Both the position numbers and the translations under genes were made by a program. The notes below the pieces were generated by a model. That model did no database searches and was not told where the DNA came from. It saw nothing but the letters and a program-made list of their open reading frames with translations. Below, piece after piece: positions 51,884 through 61,245 of a stretch of DNA of 64,000 nucleotides (the stretch's first letter is position 1; every line of letters starts with the position of its first letter). The stretch covers positions 62,001 to 126,000 of the forward strand of contig NZ_NIHE01000010.1 of the NCBI RefSeq assembly GCF_002806995.1, given 5' to 3'. This stretch comes from Confluentibacter lentus (lineage in GTDB: Bacteria; Bacteroidota; Bacteroidia; Flavobacteriales; Flavobacteriaceae).

Positions 51884-54349
51884 ATGAAAAAGGCCTTTTC
51901 TTACTTTCTTGTATTCATTCTTTTAACATCGTTTGCAGTTTTAAGCAGAAACCTATTTACTGGTTTGGTTGATGAAAAACTCAAAAATTACTCTGAAAAC
52001 GATTGGCCTGAAAAAATTTATGTGCAAACAGATAAACCTTATTATTCTTTAAATGATAATATTTGGTTCACTGGTTATTTGGTCAATGGAATTACCCATG
52101 CCAAGAGTTCAAAAAGCCATGTGGTTTACGTTGAGCTAATCAATGGAAGGGACAGTATAGTAGGAAAAAAAAGACTTTTTACTGAAGATATAAGTTTCAC
52201 CGGTGATTTTAAAATCAGTGAAGACTGGGAACAGGGAAGCTATCTGTTAAGGGCTTATACCAATTATATGAGAAATGGCGACCCAAACTATTTCTTTCAA
52301 AAGGAACTATCTATTTTATCTGCAAATACTAATGCTGATTTAACCTCAATAGAAAAAACAGAGGAATCAAGTTTAATAGCCGAAAAGCCCGATTTGAATT
52401 TCTATCCAGAAGGTGGTCATTTAGTTGAGAATATTAGAAGCAAAGTAGCCGTTAAAATCAAGAACGACATATACAGCAAAATATACCTTTCCTCTTTTGT
52501 TATCGATAATGAAAACAACATCGTTGCCCAATTTTCAACAACCGAATTTGGGATGGGTTTTTTCACGTTTGTTCCTGAGAAAAACAAATCATACTTTGCC
52601 AATGTGGAGGTTAATGGCTCAGAATACAAATATCCATTGCCAAAAGCATTACCAAAAGGCTATGTTCTAAACGTTACAAATAATGATGGCTTTTTTTTGG
52701 TAAATGTAAAATCGAACATGCCAACGGGTCTTTTGGGTACTTATTTTGTAGCACATCAAAGAGGTCACATGATATTCAGTAGATTGGAATCTGAAGATAC
52801 TGACGATTATTCATTGAAATTACCAACTAAAGAACTGAAAGATGGTGTTGTAACCTTAACATTGTTTGATTCCTTAGGTAATCCAGTTTGCGAGCGATTG
52901 ATTTTTGTAGATGTACCAAAAGATAAAGGAACCATTAAAATATTGAAGGACAAGGAGACTTTGGGTAAAAGAGAGAAAATAGTTTTAAATATCAGTACCA
53001 AAGATGCCGATGGCAAAAGCCTACCAAGCCAATTATCCATGAGTGTTAGGGACATGGGAATGTTTCCCCACAATAACAGGCAAGAGAACATAAAAACATG
53101 GCTGTTGCTCAATTCAGATTTGAGGGGAGACATCAAGGACCCAGGCTATTTTTTCACCAAAGAAGCGAATTACAAAACCAATTTTCTTTTGGATTTAGTG
53201 ATGATGACCAACGGGTGGAGACGCTTTACATGGCAAAATCTTTTGAATGGACAAGGTCAGGGCAGTGAATTCACTATAGAAAAGGGCATCACTATTTCTG
53301 GGACCACAAAACATATAAAAAAGCCATATACAATAACCAGTGCACCTACAAGATTGACTTTGTTTGGTGGGACATTGCTTCAAGAGCCTGTTCAAAAATC
53401 AGATAAAAATGGAAAGTTCAGTTTTGGGCCTTTTGTGTTTTTTGATTCCATACCCATGATGATAGAATCTAGGCTGACTAATTTTGAATCTAAGGAACTT
53501 AGTGACAGGAATGTTGAAATTCTCGTTGATAAGAACAATTATAAAAGTCCACCTGTGGATAGAAGTATGGTTTTAAAGAACGCTGTTTTAGAAGAAAGCA
53601 AGCTTAACGATTTCCTTAGAAAATCTAAATACATTACGCAGATAAATGAAGAATTTGACAAGGAAGCAGAAAAGCTGGCAACGGTAACCGTTATTGCTGA
53701 GAGAAAGAGTGAATTTAAAGAAAGACAAATAGAAATGAACAAGAGGGCACTACATGGCGGCTCGGCAAATAATAGAATAGATGTAGAAACTCGCAAATTA
53801 GATGAGTACGGCATTAATTCGATAAGTGATTTAATAGCGATGATGGTTCCTGGTGGTCCTCGAATGTCTACACTTCAAGGCGAAACCTCTCTACCAAAGA
53901 TTTTATTAAATAATATGCCATTTAGTGGAACTTTAGATGACTTAGCAGCCATACCTTTGCAATCTATATCTTTTATAGATGTGCTTAAACCACCAGATGC
54001 ACTCATGTACACGAGCGAATCTAAATGGGTTGTTGCTGTTTTTACAAGAGAAGGGGCAAGGGTTTTTGATGAGAAACGTAAACCGGGCATAATTGATTTC
54101 AAGACAGAAGGTTTCTATACCGCCAGAGAGTTTTATGCACCTGATTATAGTAAAGATTCTAATGTCATTAAAGCAGATATTAGAACAACACTGCATTGGG
54201 AACCTAACATTAGGACTACATCGCAAAATCCTTCGAGGGATATTTCGTTTTTTACCAGTGATAATACAGGTGATTATATTATTGAGATTGAAGGTATTTC
54301 AGATTCTGGCATACCATTGCATGAAATCATGACCTTTTCTGTGCAATAA
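51884..54349 (+). CDS. Secreted MG2-domain protein with TonB-plug-like domain
   Basis: The 821-aa protein has an N-terminal signal or anchor (about 4-22) and a macroglobulin-like MG2 domain (about 40-140; IYVQTDKPYYSLNDNIWFTGYL). Further beta-sandwich domains follow (about 165-360, 460-560). Near 640-750 is a plug-like segment with EYGINSISDLIAMM, ILLNNMPFSGTLDDLAAIPLQS and ISFIDVLKPPDALMY. No beta-barrel follows. Such proteins are common in Flavobacteria and probably sit in the periplasm or outer-membrane side; function is unknown. The promoter upstream is consensus; prfB follows 30 bp later. Confidence 0.72.
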   Translation: MKKAFSYFLVFILLTSFAVLSRNLFTGLVDEKLKNYSENDWPEKIYVQTDKPYYSLNDNIWFTGYLVNGITHAKSSKSHVVYVELINGRDSIVGKKRLFTEDISFTGDFKISEDWEQGSYLLRAYTNYMRNGDPNYFFQKELSILSANTNADLTSIEKTEESSLIAEKPDLNFYPEGGHLVENIRSKVAVKIKNDIYSKIYLSSFVIDNENNIVAQFSTTEFGMGFFTFVPEKNKSYFANVEVNGSEYKYPLPKALPKGYVLNVTNNDGFFLVNVKSNMPTGLLGTYFVAHQRGHMIFSRLESEDTDDYSLKLPTKELKDGVVTLTLFDSLGNPVCERLIFVDVPKDKGTIKILKDKETLGKREKIVLNISTKDADGKSLPSQLSMSVRDMGMFPHNNRQENIKTWLLLNSDLRGDIKDPGYFFTKEANYKTNFLLDLVMMTNGWRRFTWQNLLNGQGQGSEFTIEKGITISGTTKHIKKPYTITSAPTRLTLFGGTLLQEPVQKSDKNGKFSFGPFVFFDSIPMMIESRLTNFESKELSDRNVEILVDKNNYKSPPVDRSMVLKNAVLEESKLNDFLRKSKYITQINEEFDKEAEKLATVTVIAERKSEFKERQIEMNKRALHGGSANNRIDVETRKLDEYGINSISDLIAMMVPGGPRMSTLQGETSLPKILLNNMPFSGTLDDLAAIPLQSISFIDVLKPPDALMYTSESKWVVAVFTREGARVFDEKRKPGIIDFKTEGFYTAREFYAPDYSKDSNVIKADIRTTLHWEPNIRTTSQNPSRDISFFTSDNTGDYIIEIEGISDSGIPLHEIMTFSVQ

Positions 54350-54366
54350 AATAATTTCTTTTAATG

Positions 54367-54374
54367 TATTTTTG
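54367..54374 (+). promoter_or_regulatory. -7 promoter box of prfB
   Basis: TATTTTTG matches TAnnTTTG and ends 5 bp before the ATG at 54380, so a leaderless prfB mRNA is possible. Confidence 0.4.
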
Positions 54375-54379
54375 CCATT

Positions 54380-55489
54380 ATGATTACAAACGAGCAATTT
54401 GCAGAACTTACTAGAAGAAGCAAAAAACTAAAAACCTATTTGGAGATTGACAAAAAGCAAATTCTGATTCAGAATGAAGAAGAAAAAGTTGCCAATCCAG
54501 CGTTTTGGAACGATCCTAAAGGGGCAGAAATAATTATGAAAAATCTGCGCTCATTAAAAAAATGGGTGCAGGATTATAATACTATTGCCACTCAAATCGA
54601 AGAGTTGGAAATCCTTCTCGAATATTATAAAGAGGGAGAGGCTACCGAAAAAGAAATAGACGAGTTACAGAATAAAGTCGTGTTGCTTTTAGAGGAAGTC
54701 GAATTCAGAAACATGCTTTCTGATGAAGGGGACAGTTTGAGTGCCGTTTTACAGATTACTGCTGGAGCAGGTGGTACCGAAAGTTGCGATTGGGCAAGCA
54801 TGCTCATGCGTATGTACTTGATGTTTGCCGAAAAAAGCGGTTATAAAGTCAAGGAACTCAATTTTCAAGAAGGGGATGTGGCTGGCATTAAAACCGTGAC
54901 CTTAGAAATTGAAGGCGATTTTGCCTTTGGTTGGCTAAAAGGTGAAAATGGTGTGCACCGATTGGTACGTATTTCTCCATTTGATAGCAATGCCAAACGC
55001 CATACCAGTTTTGCTTCTGTGTATGTATATCCACTCGTTGATGATACCATTGAAATAGAAATCAATCCTGCGGATATTGAAATCACCACCGCACGTTCTA
55101 GTGGTGCGGGCGGACAAAATGTGAACAAAGTAGAAACTAAGGTTCAGCTAACGCATAAGCCTACAGGTATTCAGATTTCGTGTTCAGAAACACGTTCGCA
55201 GCATGATAACAGAGCAAGGGCACTTCAAATGTTGAAATCGCAACTCTATGAAATTGAGCTTCAAAAGCAATTATCACAACGCGAAGATATCGAGGCAGGA
55301 AAAATGAAAATAGAGTGGGGCAGCCAAATAAGAAATTATGTATTGCATCCTTATAAATTGATTAAAGATGTTAGAACAGGTCACGAAACAGGAAATGTGG
55401 ATACGGTTTTGAATGGTGACATCACCCCATTTTTAAAAGCGTATTTAATGATGATGGGACAAAAAGAAGAAGCTCCAGATTCTTTGTGA
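54380..55489 (+). CDS. prfB: Peptide chain release factor 2, without programmed frameshift
   Basis: The 369-aa protein is RF2: the anticodon-like tripeptide SPF occurs in [13 protein letters not shown], and the catalytic GGQ in [15 protein letters not shown]. It releases peptides at UGA and UAA codons. The start [26 protein letters not shown] corresponds to full-length RF2. Around codon 20, where E. coli has CTTTGA with an in-frame stop, the sequence is TATTTGGAGATT and the frame is open, so the autoregulatory +1 frameshift is absent. A HAD hydrolase gene follows after 4 bp. Confidence 0.95.
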   Translation: MITNEQFAELTRRSKKLKTYLEIDKKQILIQNEEEKVANPAFWNDPKGAEIIMKNLRSLKKWVQDYNTIATQIEELEILLEYYKEGEATEKEIDELQNKVVLLLEEVEFRNMLSDEGDSLSAVLQITAGAGGTESCDWASMLMRMYLMFAEKSGYKVKELNFQEGDVAGIKTVTLEIEGDFAFGWLKGENGVHRLVRISPFDSNAKRHTSFASVYVYPLVDDTIEIEINPADIEITTARSSGAGGQNVNKVETKVQLTHKPTGIQISCSETRSQHDNRARALQMLKSQLYEIELQKQLSQREDIEAGKMKIEWGSQIRNYVLHPYKLIKDVRTGHETGNVDTVLNGDITPFLKAYLMMMGQKEEAPDSL

Positions 55490-55493
55490 ATTT

Positions 55494-56111
55494 ATGAAAC
55501 AGATTGATACTATTATATTTGACCTAGGTGGTGTATTGATTGATTGGAATCCTGAATACGTTTTTTTAGATGTTTTTGATGGTGACATACAAAAAATGAG
55601 GTGGTTTTTTGATACCATTTGCACACATGATTGGAATGAAAACCAAGATGCTGGCTATCCGATAGTTCAAGCTACGGAAGATTTAGTGTCACGTTTTCCA
55701 GATTATGAAACTGAAATAAGAGCTTTTTACGGTAGATGGGAAGAAATGCTCGGCGGTGCTATTCAAGGAACAGTCGACATTCTTGAAAAACTCATCGCTT
55801 CAAAAAAATATAAAGTTGTGGCATTGACAAATTGGAGTCATGAAACATTTCCCATAGCTTTAGAACGTTTCGAATTTTTACATTGGTTTGAAGGCATATT
55901 GGTGTCTGGTATAGAAAAAACCAGAAAACCGTTTGATGAAATCTATCATTTAACACTCAATCGTTTCGATATAAAAGCTGAAAATGCCATATTCATTGAT
56001 GATAATTTACGCAACATTGAAGCGGCTAATAGATTGCAGATCAATGGTGTTCATTTTAAAAACCCAGAGTTGCTTTTAGAACAATTAAAAGCTTATAACA
56101 TTCATATTTAA
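55494..56111 (+). CDS. HAD-superfamily hydrolase (haloacid dehalogenase-like)
   Basis: The 205-aa protein has the HAD motifs IIFDLGGVLIDW (nucleophile Asp), ALTNWSHET (motif II), a Lys in SGIEKTRKP and IFIDDNLRNI (motif IV). The cap region between about 20 and 90 is of the C1 type. This is the YihX/HAD-IA group, which acts on sugar phosphates such as glucose-1-phosphate; the substrate here is not known. It starts 4 bp after prfB, and its stop overlaps the start of the ArsC-like gene by one base (TAATG). Confidence 0.88.
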   Translation: MKQIDTIIFDLGGVLIDWNPEYVFLDVFDGDIQKMRWFFDTICTHDWNENQDAGYPIVQATEDLVSRFPDYETEIRAFYGRWEEMLGGAIQGTVDILEKLIASKKYKVVALTNWSHETFPIALERFEFLHWFEGILVSGIEKTRKPFDEIYHLTLNRFDIKAENAIFIDDNLRNIEAANRLQINGVHFKNPELLLEQLKAYNIHI

Positions 56112-56452
56112 TGATTAAAATATATCATAACAACCGTTGTAGCAAATCACGTAGCGGCTTGGAAGTTCTTGAAAAATCAGGTAAACCTTTTGAGATTGTT
56201 AAATATTTAAAAGATATTCCTTCCGCCAAGGAATTAAAAGACATTATTAAACTTTTAGGAATAAAACCCATCGATTTAGTCAGGAAAAATGAGGTCGTTT
56301 GGAAAGATAACTATAAAAACAAAGATTTAAGTGATGCCGATATTATAAAAGCTATGGTCGAAAATCCAAAGCTCATTGAACGTCCTATCATTATCAACGG
56401 TAATAAAGCAGTGATTGGCAGACCTTCGGAAGTCATTTTAGATATTATTTAG
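56111..56452 (+). CDS. ArsC-family (arsenate reductase-like) protein
   Basis: The 113-aa protein has the ArsC/Spx thioredoxin-like fold with the single active-site Cys in YHNNRCSKSRSGLEVLE (Cys9 region) and VKYLKDIPSAKELKDII. IERPIIINGNKAVIGRPSE is the family C-terminus. Members reduce arsenate with glutathione/glutaredoxin or act as regulators; true arsenate reduction is unproven. Translation is probably coupled to the HAD gene (one-base overlap). The next gene on the other strand overlaps its end by 8 bp. Confidence 0.83.
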   Translation: MIKIYHNNRCSKSRSGLEVLEKSGKPFEIVKYLKDIPSAKELKDIIKLLGIKPIDLVRKNEVVWKDNYKNKDLSDADIIKAMVENPKLIERPIIINGNKAVIGRPSEVILDII

Positions 56453-57155
56453 AAGTCTCAATAATATCCATGTCCAATCCAAAAAACAACAATTTGTGAA
56501 ATGTGGGGAGCATGGCACCTGTTTCTGTAGTTGTCCAATCCGTCCAAGTTGCTTCTAAGCCATCAATAGGTAAAATGGATGCCCAAATTTTAAAACTGAT
56601 TGGTTTTCCTGTTTCATCAATTTCCCATAAATAAGAATCGCCAGGAGTATCTCCACCAGAATTGTAGGTGACTAATAAGGAGTTTTCACCAACCAATTGT
56701 CTATCAGTACCTTTGTTGAAAACAGTGTAAGGTGCTGTGAGCCAAAAGGAATCGTTGTAAAAATATTTTAATGCTTTTTCTTTAAGTTCCTTAGCAATAT
56801 CGTTTTCCACCTTAAAACTATGTACATAGGCTTTGCTCAACTCAGGATTGTTTAGGTTAAGGGTCACTCTAAATTCTTTCCAATACACATCACAAATATT
56901 GTCTTGTTTTTGCCATTCATAATGATGCCTATTTTTAAAATCCCAGACTATGTAATTGGTATTTTTATAAGCCTCGTAGTTTAAGGAATTTAGCATTTTA
57001 TGGGCTAATAGATCCGCTTTTTCTCCTGAAACACCTGTTGGTAAATCTTCATTGTATTTAAAAAAAATATACCCAAAAAGCAGTAAACTTGGTAACGTGA
57101 GAAAAATAATAATCCCAGTGATGATTTTGAATACTCTTTTAGATTTGGTGGTCAT
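56445..57155 (-). CDS. Membrane-anchored conserved protein of unknown function
   Basis: The 236-aa protein has one N-terminal membrane helix (about 8-30) and an outside domain of about 200 residues with NYIVWDFKNRHHYEWQKQDN, YWKEFRVTLNLNN and VTYNSGGDTPGDSYLWEIDETGKP. The latter looks like a beta-rich lipoprotein-like domain. I do not know a named family, though close relatives occur in Flavobacteria. It overlaps the convergent arsC-like gene by 8 bp. No neighbour clearly explains it. Confidence 0.6.
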   Translation of the reverse strand: MTTKSKRVFKIITGIIIFLTLPSLLLFGYIFFKYNEDLPTGVSGEKADLLAHKMLNSLNYEAYKNTNYIVWDFKNRHHYEWQKQDNICDVYWKEFRVTLNLNNPELSKAYVHSFKVENDIAKELKEKALKYFYNDSFWLTAPYTVFNKGTDRQLVGENSLLVTYNSGGDTPGDSYLWEIDETGKPISFKIWASILPIDGLEATWTDWTTTETGAMLPTFHKLLFFGLDMDIIETSK

Positions 57156-57308
57156 TGTACTGATTATCTTTTTATTAGATAATATTCAAGAGCCCTAAAA
57201 TATTAAAAGGAATTGATGCATTCAAAGAAAAATGTTAAAATCCGATACACGTATTATCACTTCGATTATCGGTAATGCCATGTACATTTAATCCATAAAA
57301 ATAGGATT

Positions 57309-57911
57309 CTATCGAGCGTATTCTTTTGATAATTCTTCTAATTTCTGCTTTGAAGAAATGATGAGCTCTTTAAAAAAACTAGTAAATTCTATTTCAAAAT
57401 CATTATAAAAAAGCTCCAATTCATTAATAGCTTCATGCATACCTGAACGGTTTTTTGTGCGTCGGTTCATTCCTTGTAAAACCTTTGATATCCCATCAAT
57501 TGATGCATAACTTAAAAGCCAATTATCAGACAACATAAAAGGTATCATTTTTTGAATTCCGATGGGGAGTAGATCATAATGTTCTTCCAAGGAATTATAG
57601 AAATTTTCTGCATAGTCATTTAAAGGACTATCAGAATACAAATGCCAATTCTTTGCCAAAAAATGGTCGTATAAAATATCTACAATTACCCCAGAATAAT
57701 GTCCGTATTTTTCATGTAACCGCTTGGTACTTTGCCTAACGGTTTCATGGGCATCCGTAAAAGTGTCTATGTGGCGATGCAATAAAATACCGATTTGAAA
57801 CTCCTTATTGAAATTTTTATAATCGTTGCCCTTAATGCCGTCAGCAATAAAATTTCCAATAGTAACTAAGTCGTTGTCTCCTGAGAGATAAATATGTGCT
57901 AGAAAATTCAT
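57309..57911 (-). CDS. acpH: Acyl carrier protein phosphodiesterase-like protein
   Basis: The 200-aa helical protein starts MNFLAHIYLSGDNDLVTIGNF and has GILLHRHIDTFTDAH and GVIVDILYDHFLAKNW, the His/Asp metal-binding motifs of the AcpH (YajB) family. It would remove the 4'-phosphopantetheine arm from acyl carrier protein. The size equals E. coli AcpH. It is monocistronic, divergent from glmM, with a shared 75-bp spacer containing a TATATTTG box for glmM. Confidence 0.78.
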   Translation of the reverse strand: MNFLAHIYLSGDNDLVTIGNFIADGIKGNDYKNFNKEFQIGILLHRHIDTFTDAHETVRQSTKRLHEKYGHYSGVIVDILYDHFLAKNWHLYSDSPLNDYAENFYNSLEEHYDLLPIGIQKMIPFMLSDNWLLSYASIDGISKVLQGMNRRTKNRSGMHEAINELELFYNDFEIEFTSFFKELIISSKQKLEELSKEYAR

Positions 57912-57958
57912 TGCTGTAATTTACAAATTGTAATTTTAGATTTACAATTTATTACTAT

Positions 57959-57966
57959 TATATTTG
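57959..57966 (+). promoter_or_regulatory. -7 promoter box of glmM
   Basis: TATATTTG matches TAnnTTTG and lies 21 bp before the ATG at 57987; an mRNA leader of about 14 nt is expected. Confidence 0.5.
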
Positions 57967-57986
57967 TTTAAAAACTAAATTAGAAT

Positions 57987-59375
57987 ATGACACTTATAAA
58001 ATCAATTTCAGGAATTAGAGGAACCATTGGCGGACATGTGGGCGACAACTTAACACCAATAGATGCCGTTAAATTTGCAGCCGCTTACGGTGTTTGGATC
58101 AAGCAACAACGTAATAAAGACACTTATAGAGTGGTTGTTGGTAGGGATGCCAGAATTTCTGGAGAAATGATTCAAAATTTGGTGATGAATACTTTGGTCG
58201 GACTTGGTATTCACGTTATTGATTTAGGTTTATCAACCACACCAACCGTAGAAATGGCAGTGCCCATGGAACATGCCGATGGCGGTATTATCCTTACCGC
58301 AAGCCACAACCCAAAACAGTGGAATGCCTTAAAATTATTAAATAAAGACGGTGAATTTTTAGATGCCGTTGAAGGGGAGAAAATTTTAGAAATTGCTGAA
58401 AGTGATACCATTGCTTTTGCTGATGTTGATAGTCTAGGGAAGATAACCAAAAACAAAGCTTATTTTGATTTACATATCATTGAGGTTTTGGATTTGCCTT
58501 TGGTAAATGTGCCAGCTATTGAAGATGCCAAATTTAAAGTAGTTGTTGATGGCGTAAACTCAACAGGCGGGATTGTAATTCCATTACTTTTGGAGCGTTT
58601 GGGTGTGCATGTGGTTAAGTTGTATTGCGAGCCAAACGGGGAGTTCCCACACAATCCAGAACCATTGAAGGAGCATTTAACCGATTTATCCAAAAAAGTG
58701 GTGGAAACGGGAGCGGATTTCGGAATTGTAGTTGACCCAGACGTAGACCGTTTAGCGTTCATGGATGAAAACGGTGATATGTTTGGCGAAGAATATACCT
58801 TGGTGGCTTGTGCCGATTATGTGTTAAGCAGAACGCCAGGAAATACCGTCAGCAATATGAGTTCTACGAGAGCTTTGAGGGACGTTACAGAAAAACATGG
58901 TGGCATGTATGAAGCTAGTGCCGTTGGGGAGGTGAATGTGGTAAGTTTAATGAAAAAAAATAAAGTTGTTATTGGTGGCGAAGGTAATGGAGGTATTATC
59001 TATCCTGAGTCCCATTATGGGCGCGATGCTTTGGTGGGGATTGCTCTGTTCTTGAGTTTGTTGGCGGATAAAAGAATGTCAGTTAGCGAGCTAAGAAAAA
59101 CCTACCCCAATTACTTTATGAGTAAAAAGAAGATAGAATTAACACCAGGTTTGGATGTAGATGGCATTTTAAAAACGATAGAAAATCGTTACCAAAATGA
59201 ACAATTGACCACCATTGATGGCGTTAAAATAGATTTCTCAGAAAGTTGGGTGCATTTACGCAAAAGCAATACCGAACCCATTATTAGGATTTATACCGAA
59301 GCCAAATCGCAACAAGAAGCAGATAGGTTAGCGGATAGGTTTATTAAGGAGATTGGGGAGATTGCGAAAGTATAA
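57987..59375 (+). CDS. glmM: Phosphoglucosamine mutase
   Basis: The 462-aa protein has the alpha-D-phosphohexomutase layout. ISGIRGTIGG lies at the start, and the phospho-Ser loop TASHNP has Ser106. DPDVDRLAFMDENG binds the metal, GEGNGGIIYPE binds substrate, and a C-terminal phosphate loop RKSNTEPIIRIY follows. It converts glucosamine 6-phosphate to the 1-phosphate for peptidoglycan and LPS. Phosphomannomutase activity cannot be excluded from sequence alone. It is followed by a half-repeat and a hydrolase gene. Confidence 0.88.
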   Translation: MTLIKSISGIRGTIGGHVGDNLTPIDAVKFAAAYGVWIKQQRNKDTYRVVVGRDARISGEMIQNLVMNTLVGLGIHVIDLGLSTTPTVEMAVPMEHADGGIILTASHNPKQWNALKLLNKDGEFLDAVEGEKILEIAESDTIAFADVDSLGKITKNKAYFDLHIIEVLDLPLVNVPAIEDAKFKVVVDGVNSTGGIVIPLLLERLGVHVVKLYCEPNGEFPHNPEPLKEHLTDLSKKVVETGADFGIVVDPDVDRLAFMDENGDMFGEEYTLVACADYVLSRTPGNTVSNMSSTRALRDVTEKHGGMYEASAVGEVNVVSLMKKNKVVIGGEGNGGIIYPESHYGRDALVGIALFLSLLADKRMSVSELRKTYPNYFMSKKKIELTPGLDVDGILKTIENRYQNEQLTTIDGVKIDFSESWVHLRKSNTEPIIRIYTEAKSQQEADRLADRFIKEIGEIAKV

Positions 59376-59378
59376 TGT

Positions 59379-59408
59379 CATTACGAGGGGCACGACGAAG
59401 TAATCTCT
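59379..59408. repeat. Half-unit of the dispersed repeat
   Basis: TCATTACGAGGG...CGACGAAGTAATCT repeats the ends of the palindromic element at 43184-43280, directly after the glmM stop codon. Confidence 0.65.
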
Positions 59409-59427
59409 TAATTAAACTAATAGAATT

Positions 59428-60231
59428 ATGAAGCAAATACTGGTCATTTTTAGTTTAGCTTTTTTAGTGTTTACTTCCTGTAAAGAAAAAGAAACAACTA
59501 CAGCGGACAAAATGGAAACAATAACAGATAATTTGGACTTCAAAAGTGGTTATTCCGAAGTGAATGGGTTAAAAATGTACTATGAACTATATGGGCAAGG
59601 TAAACCTCTAGTTTTAATCCATGGCGGAGGTTCAACCATTCAGTCAAATTTTGAAAAAGTCATTCCGTTATTTTCTAAAAACAGAAAAGTAATAGCTATG
59701 GAATTACAAGCTCATGGCAGGACCAATGATAGAAATACAGAAACATCATTTGAACAAGATGCTGATGATGTTGCTATACTTCTCAAAAACTTAAAAATTA
59801 AGAGTGCTGATTTTTTAGGTTTCAGCAACGGCGGAACAACTACGTTACAAATTGCGATACGCCATCCTGAAATCGTTGGTAAAATTATTTTAGCATCAGC
59901 TCTTGCCAAGCGTAACGGCGTCCCTGACCAATTTTGGGGTTTTATGGAACAAGCATCATTGGAAAATATGCCAGAGCAATTAAAAGAAGCTTATTTAAAA
60001 GTGTCCCCAGATCTAAATGGTTTGCAAATAATGCATGATAGAGACGCCAAGAGAATGGTTAACTTTAAAGATATTCCTGATGAACAAATTAAATCCATCA
60101 AAGTACCGACTTTAATTATAATAGGTGATAAAGATGTGATTACTCCTGAGCATGCTATTGAGATGCACAGACAAATTGCTAATTCCCAATTGGCAATCAT
60201 TCCAGGAGGACACGGAGACTATATAGGATAG
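59428..60231 (+). CDS. Lipoprotein alpha/beta-hydrolase, truncated by an in-frame stop
   Basis: The 267-aa product has a lipoprotein signal (VFTSCKEKE, lipid at Cys17) and an alpha/beta-hydrolase fold: LIHGGGST, the nucleophile GFSNGG, the Asp in GDKDVITPEH and the His in GGHGDY. All catalytic residues are kept. The frame meets TAG at 60229-60231, but the same frame continues for 27 sense codons (VTTLKPDFKERDLVVPMIEK...) to TAA at 60313. Relatives end in such a helix, so this is a nonsense mutation, likely from GAG. Whether the shortened enzyme works is unknown. Confidence 0.8.
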   Translation: MKQILVIFSLAFLVFTSCKEKETTTADKMETITDNLDFKSGYSEVNGLKMYYELYGQGKPLVLIHGGGSTIQSNFEKVIPLFSKNRKVIAMELQAHGRTNDRNTETSFEQDADDVAILLKNLKIKSADFLGFSNGGTTTLQIAIRHPEIVGKIILASALAKRNGVPDQFWGFMEQASLENMPEQLKEAYLKVSPDLNGLQIMHDRDAKRMVNFKDIPDEQIKSIKVPTLIIIGDKDVITPEHAIEMHRQIANSQLAIIPGGHGDYIG

Positions 60232-60311
60232 GTAACAACATTAAAACCTGATTTTAAAGAGCGTGATTTGGTTGTACCAATGATTGAAAAATTTCTTGAC
60301 AAAAAACAGGA

Positions 60312-61190
60312 TTAAATGCCTCTCTCCCGATGTTTCCAACGCTTATGGGTCCAAAAATAATATTCTGGCGCTTCATAAATTTGTTTTTCAACTTCACTTA
60401 AAAACATATCGGTTAATTGGTAATCTTGGTATTCTTTCGGGTTTTCAGCAAGTGTCATAATTTCAGCTTCATAATAACCACGTTTTATTTTGGTCACTTT
60501 TAGGTATGCCGTTGTTAAATCCAGTTTTTTTGCTAAACGTTCTGCGCCTGTAAAACAAGGTGCTTTTATGCCCATAAATTTACCCCAATACACGTCTTTA
60601 GTAAGTCGCGGCGATTGATCGCTTAAAAAGCCTGTAATGGTTTTAATACCTTTAGTTTCATGATCGTTAATCACGTTAATAGTTTCTTTGGTGCTTATTA
60701 AATCGGTGTTGAATTTGGATCGGATGCTTTTAACCAAACTATCAAAACGTTTATTAGCAAGCGGTTTATAAACCGCCAAACCTTTAAAATTAATGTATTG
60801 CTGAAGAACGATGGACCATTCCCAACTGGCATAATGTCCAAATATTAAAATGATACTTTTGTTTAAGGATTCCAAGCGTTTAAACTCTTCTGGATTGGTG
60901 ATTTTGAAACGTTTTTTTAGTTCGCTTTCAGAAATGGTCATGGTTTTAGTCATTTCTAAAAACATATCACTTAAATGATGATAGAATTTCTTTCTAATTT
61001 TGGCAATCTCTTTTTCGGATTTCTCGGGAAACACCAATCGTAAATTGTCGGTTACTGTTTTTTTTCTATAGCCGATAATGTAATAAAGTAGTATATGAAC
61101 AACATCTGATACTAAATATAACAACCGAAAAGGTAATATGGAAACAAGCCACAAAAAAGGATAAACTAAAATATAAACTAGAAATTGCAT
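60312..61190 (-). CDS. LpxL/HtrB-type lipid A acyltransferase
   Basis: The 292-aa protein has one N-terminal membrane helix (about 3-45) and an acyltransferase domain: the HX4E motif in FGHYASWEW, and FLSDQSPRLTKDVYWGKFMGIKAPCF as the second conserved block. It adds acyl chains to lipid A precursors on the inner side of the inner membrane. In Bacteroidota it is the common LpxL-like enzyme. It is convergent with the hydrolase gene and would overlap its original 3' end by 4 bp. Confidence 0.85.
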   Translation of the reverse strand: MQFLVYILVYPFLWLVSILPFRLLYLVSDVVHILLYYIIGYRKKTVTDNLRLVFPEKSEKEIAKIRKKFYHHLSDMFLEMTKTMTISESELKKRFKITNPEEFKRLESLNKSIILIFGHYASWEWSIVLQQYINFKGLAVYKPLANKRFDSLVKSIRSKFNTDLISTKETINVINDHETKGIKTITGFLSDQSPRLTKDVYWGKFMGIKAPCFTGAERLAKKLDLTTAYLKVTKIKRGYYEAEIMTLAENPKEYQDYQLTDMFLSEVEKQIYEAPEYYFWTHKRWKHRERGI

Positions 61191-61200
61191 GAATTAATTT

Positions 61201-61216
61201 TAGATTTGCAAATATA
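61201..61216. promoter_or_regulatory. Back-to-back -7 boxes of divergent genes
   Basis: TAGATTTG (61201-61208) reads toward the rhomboid gene, and CAAATATA (61209-61216, TATATTTG on the other strand) toward the acyltransferase gene. The boxes abut, so the two promoters overlap and could compete. Confidence 0.55.
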
Positions 61217-61245
61217 AGTTAATTTGACTTTAAACATTTAAACGT

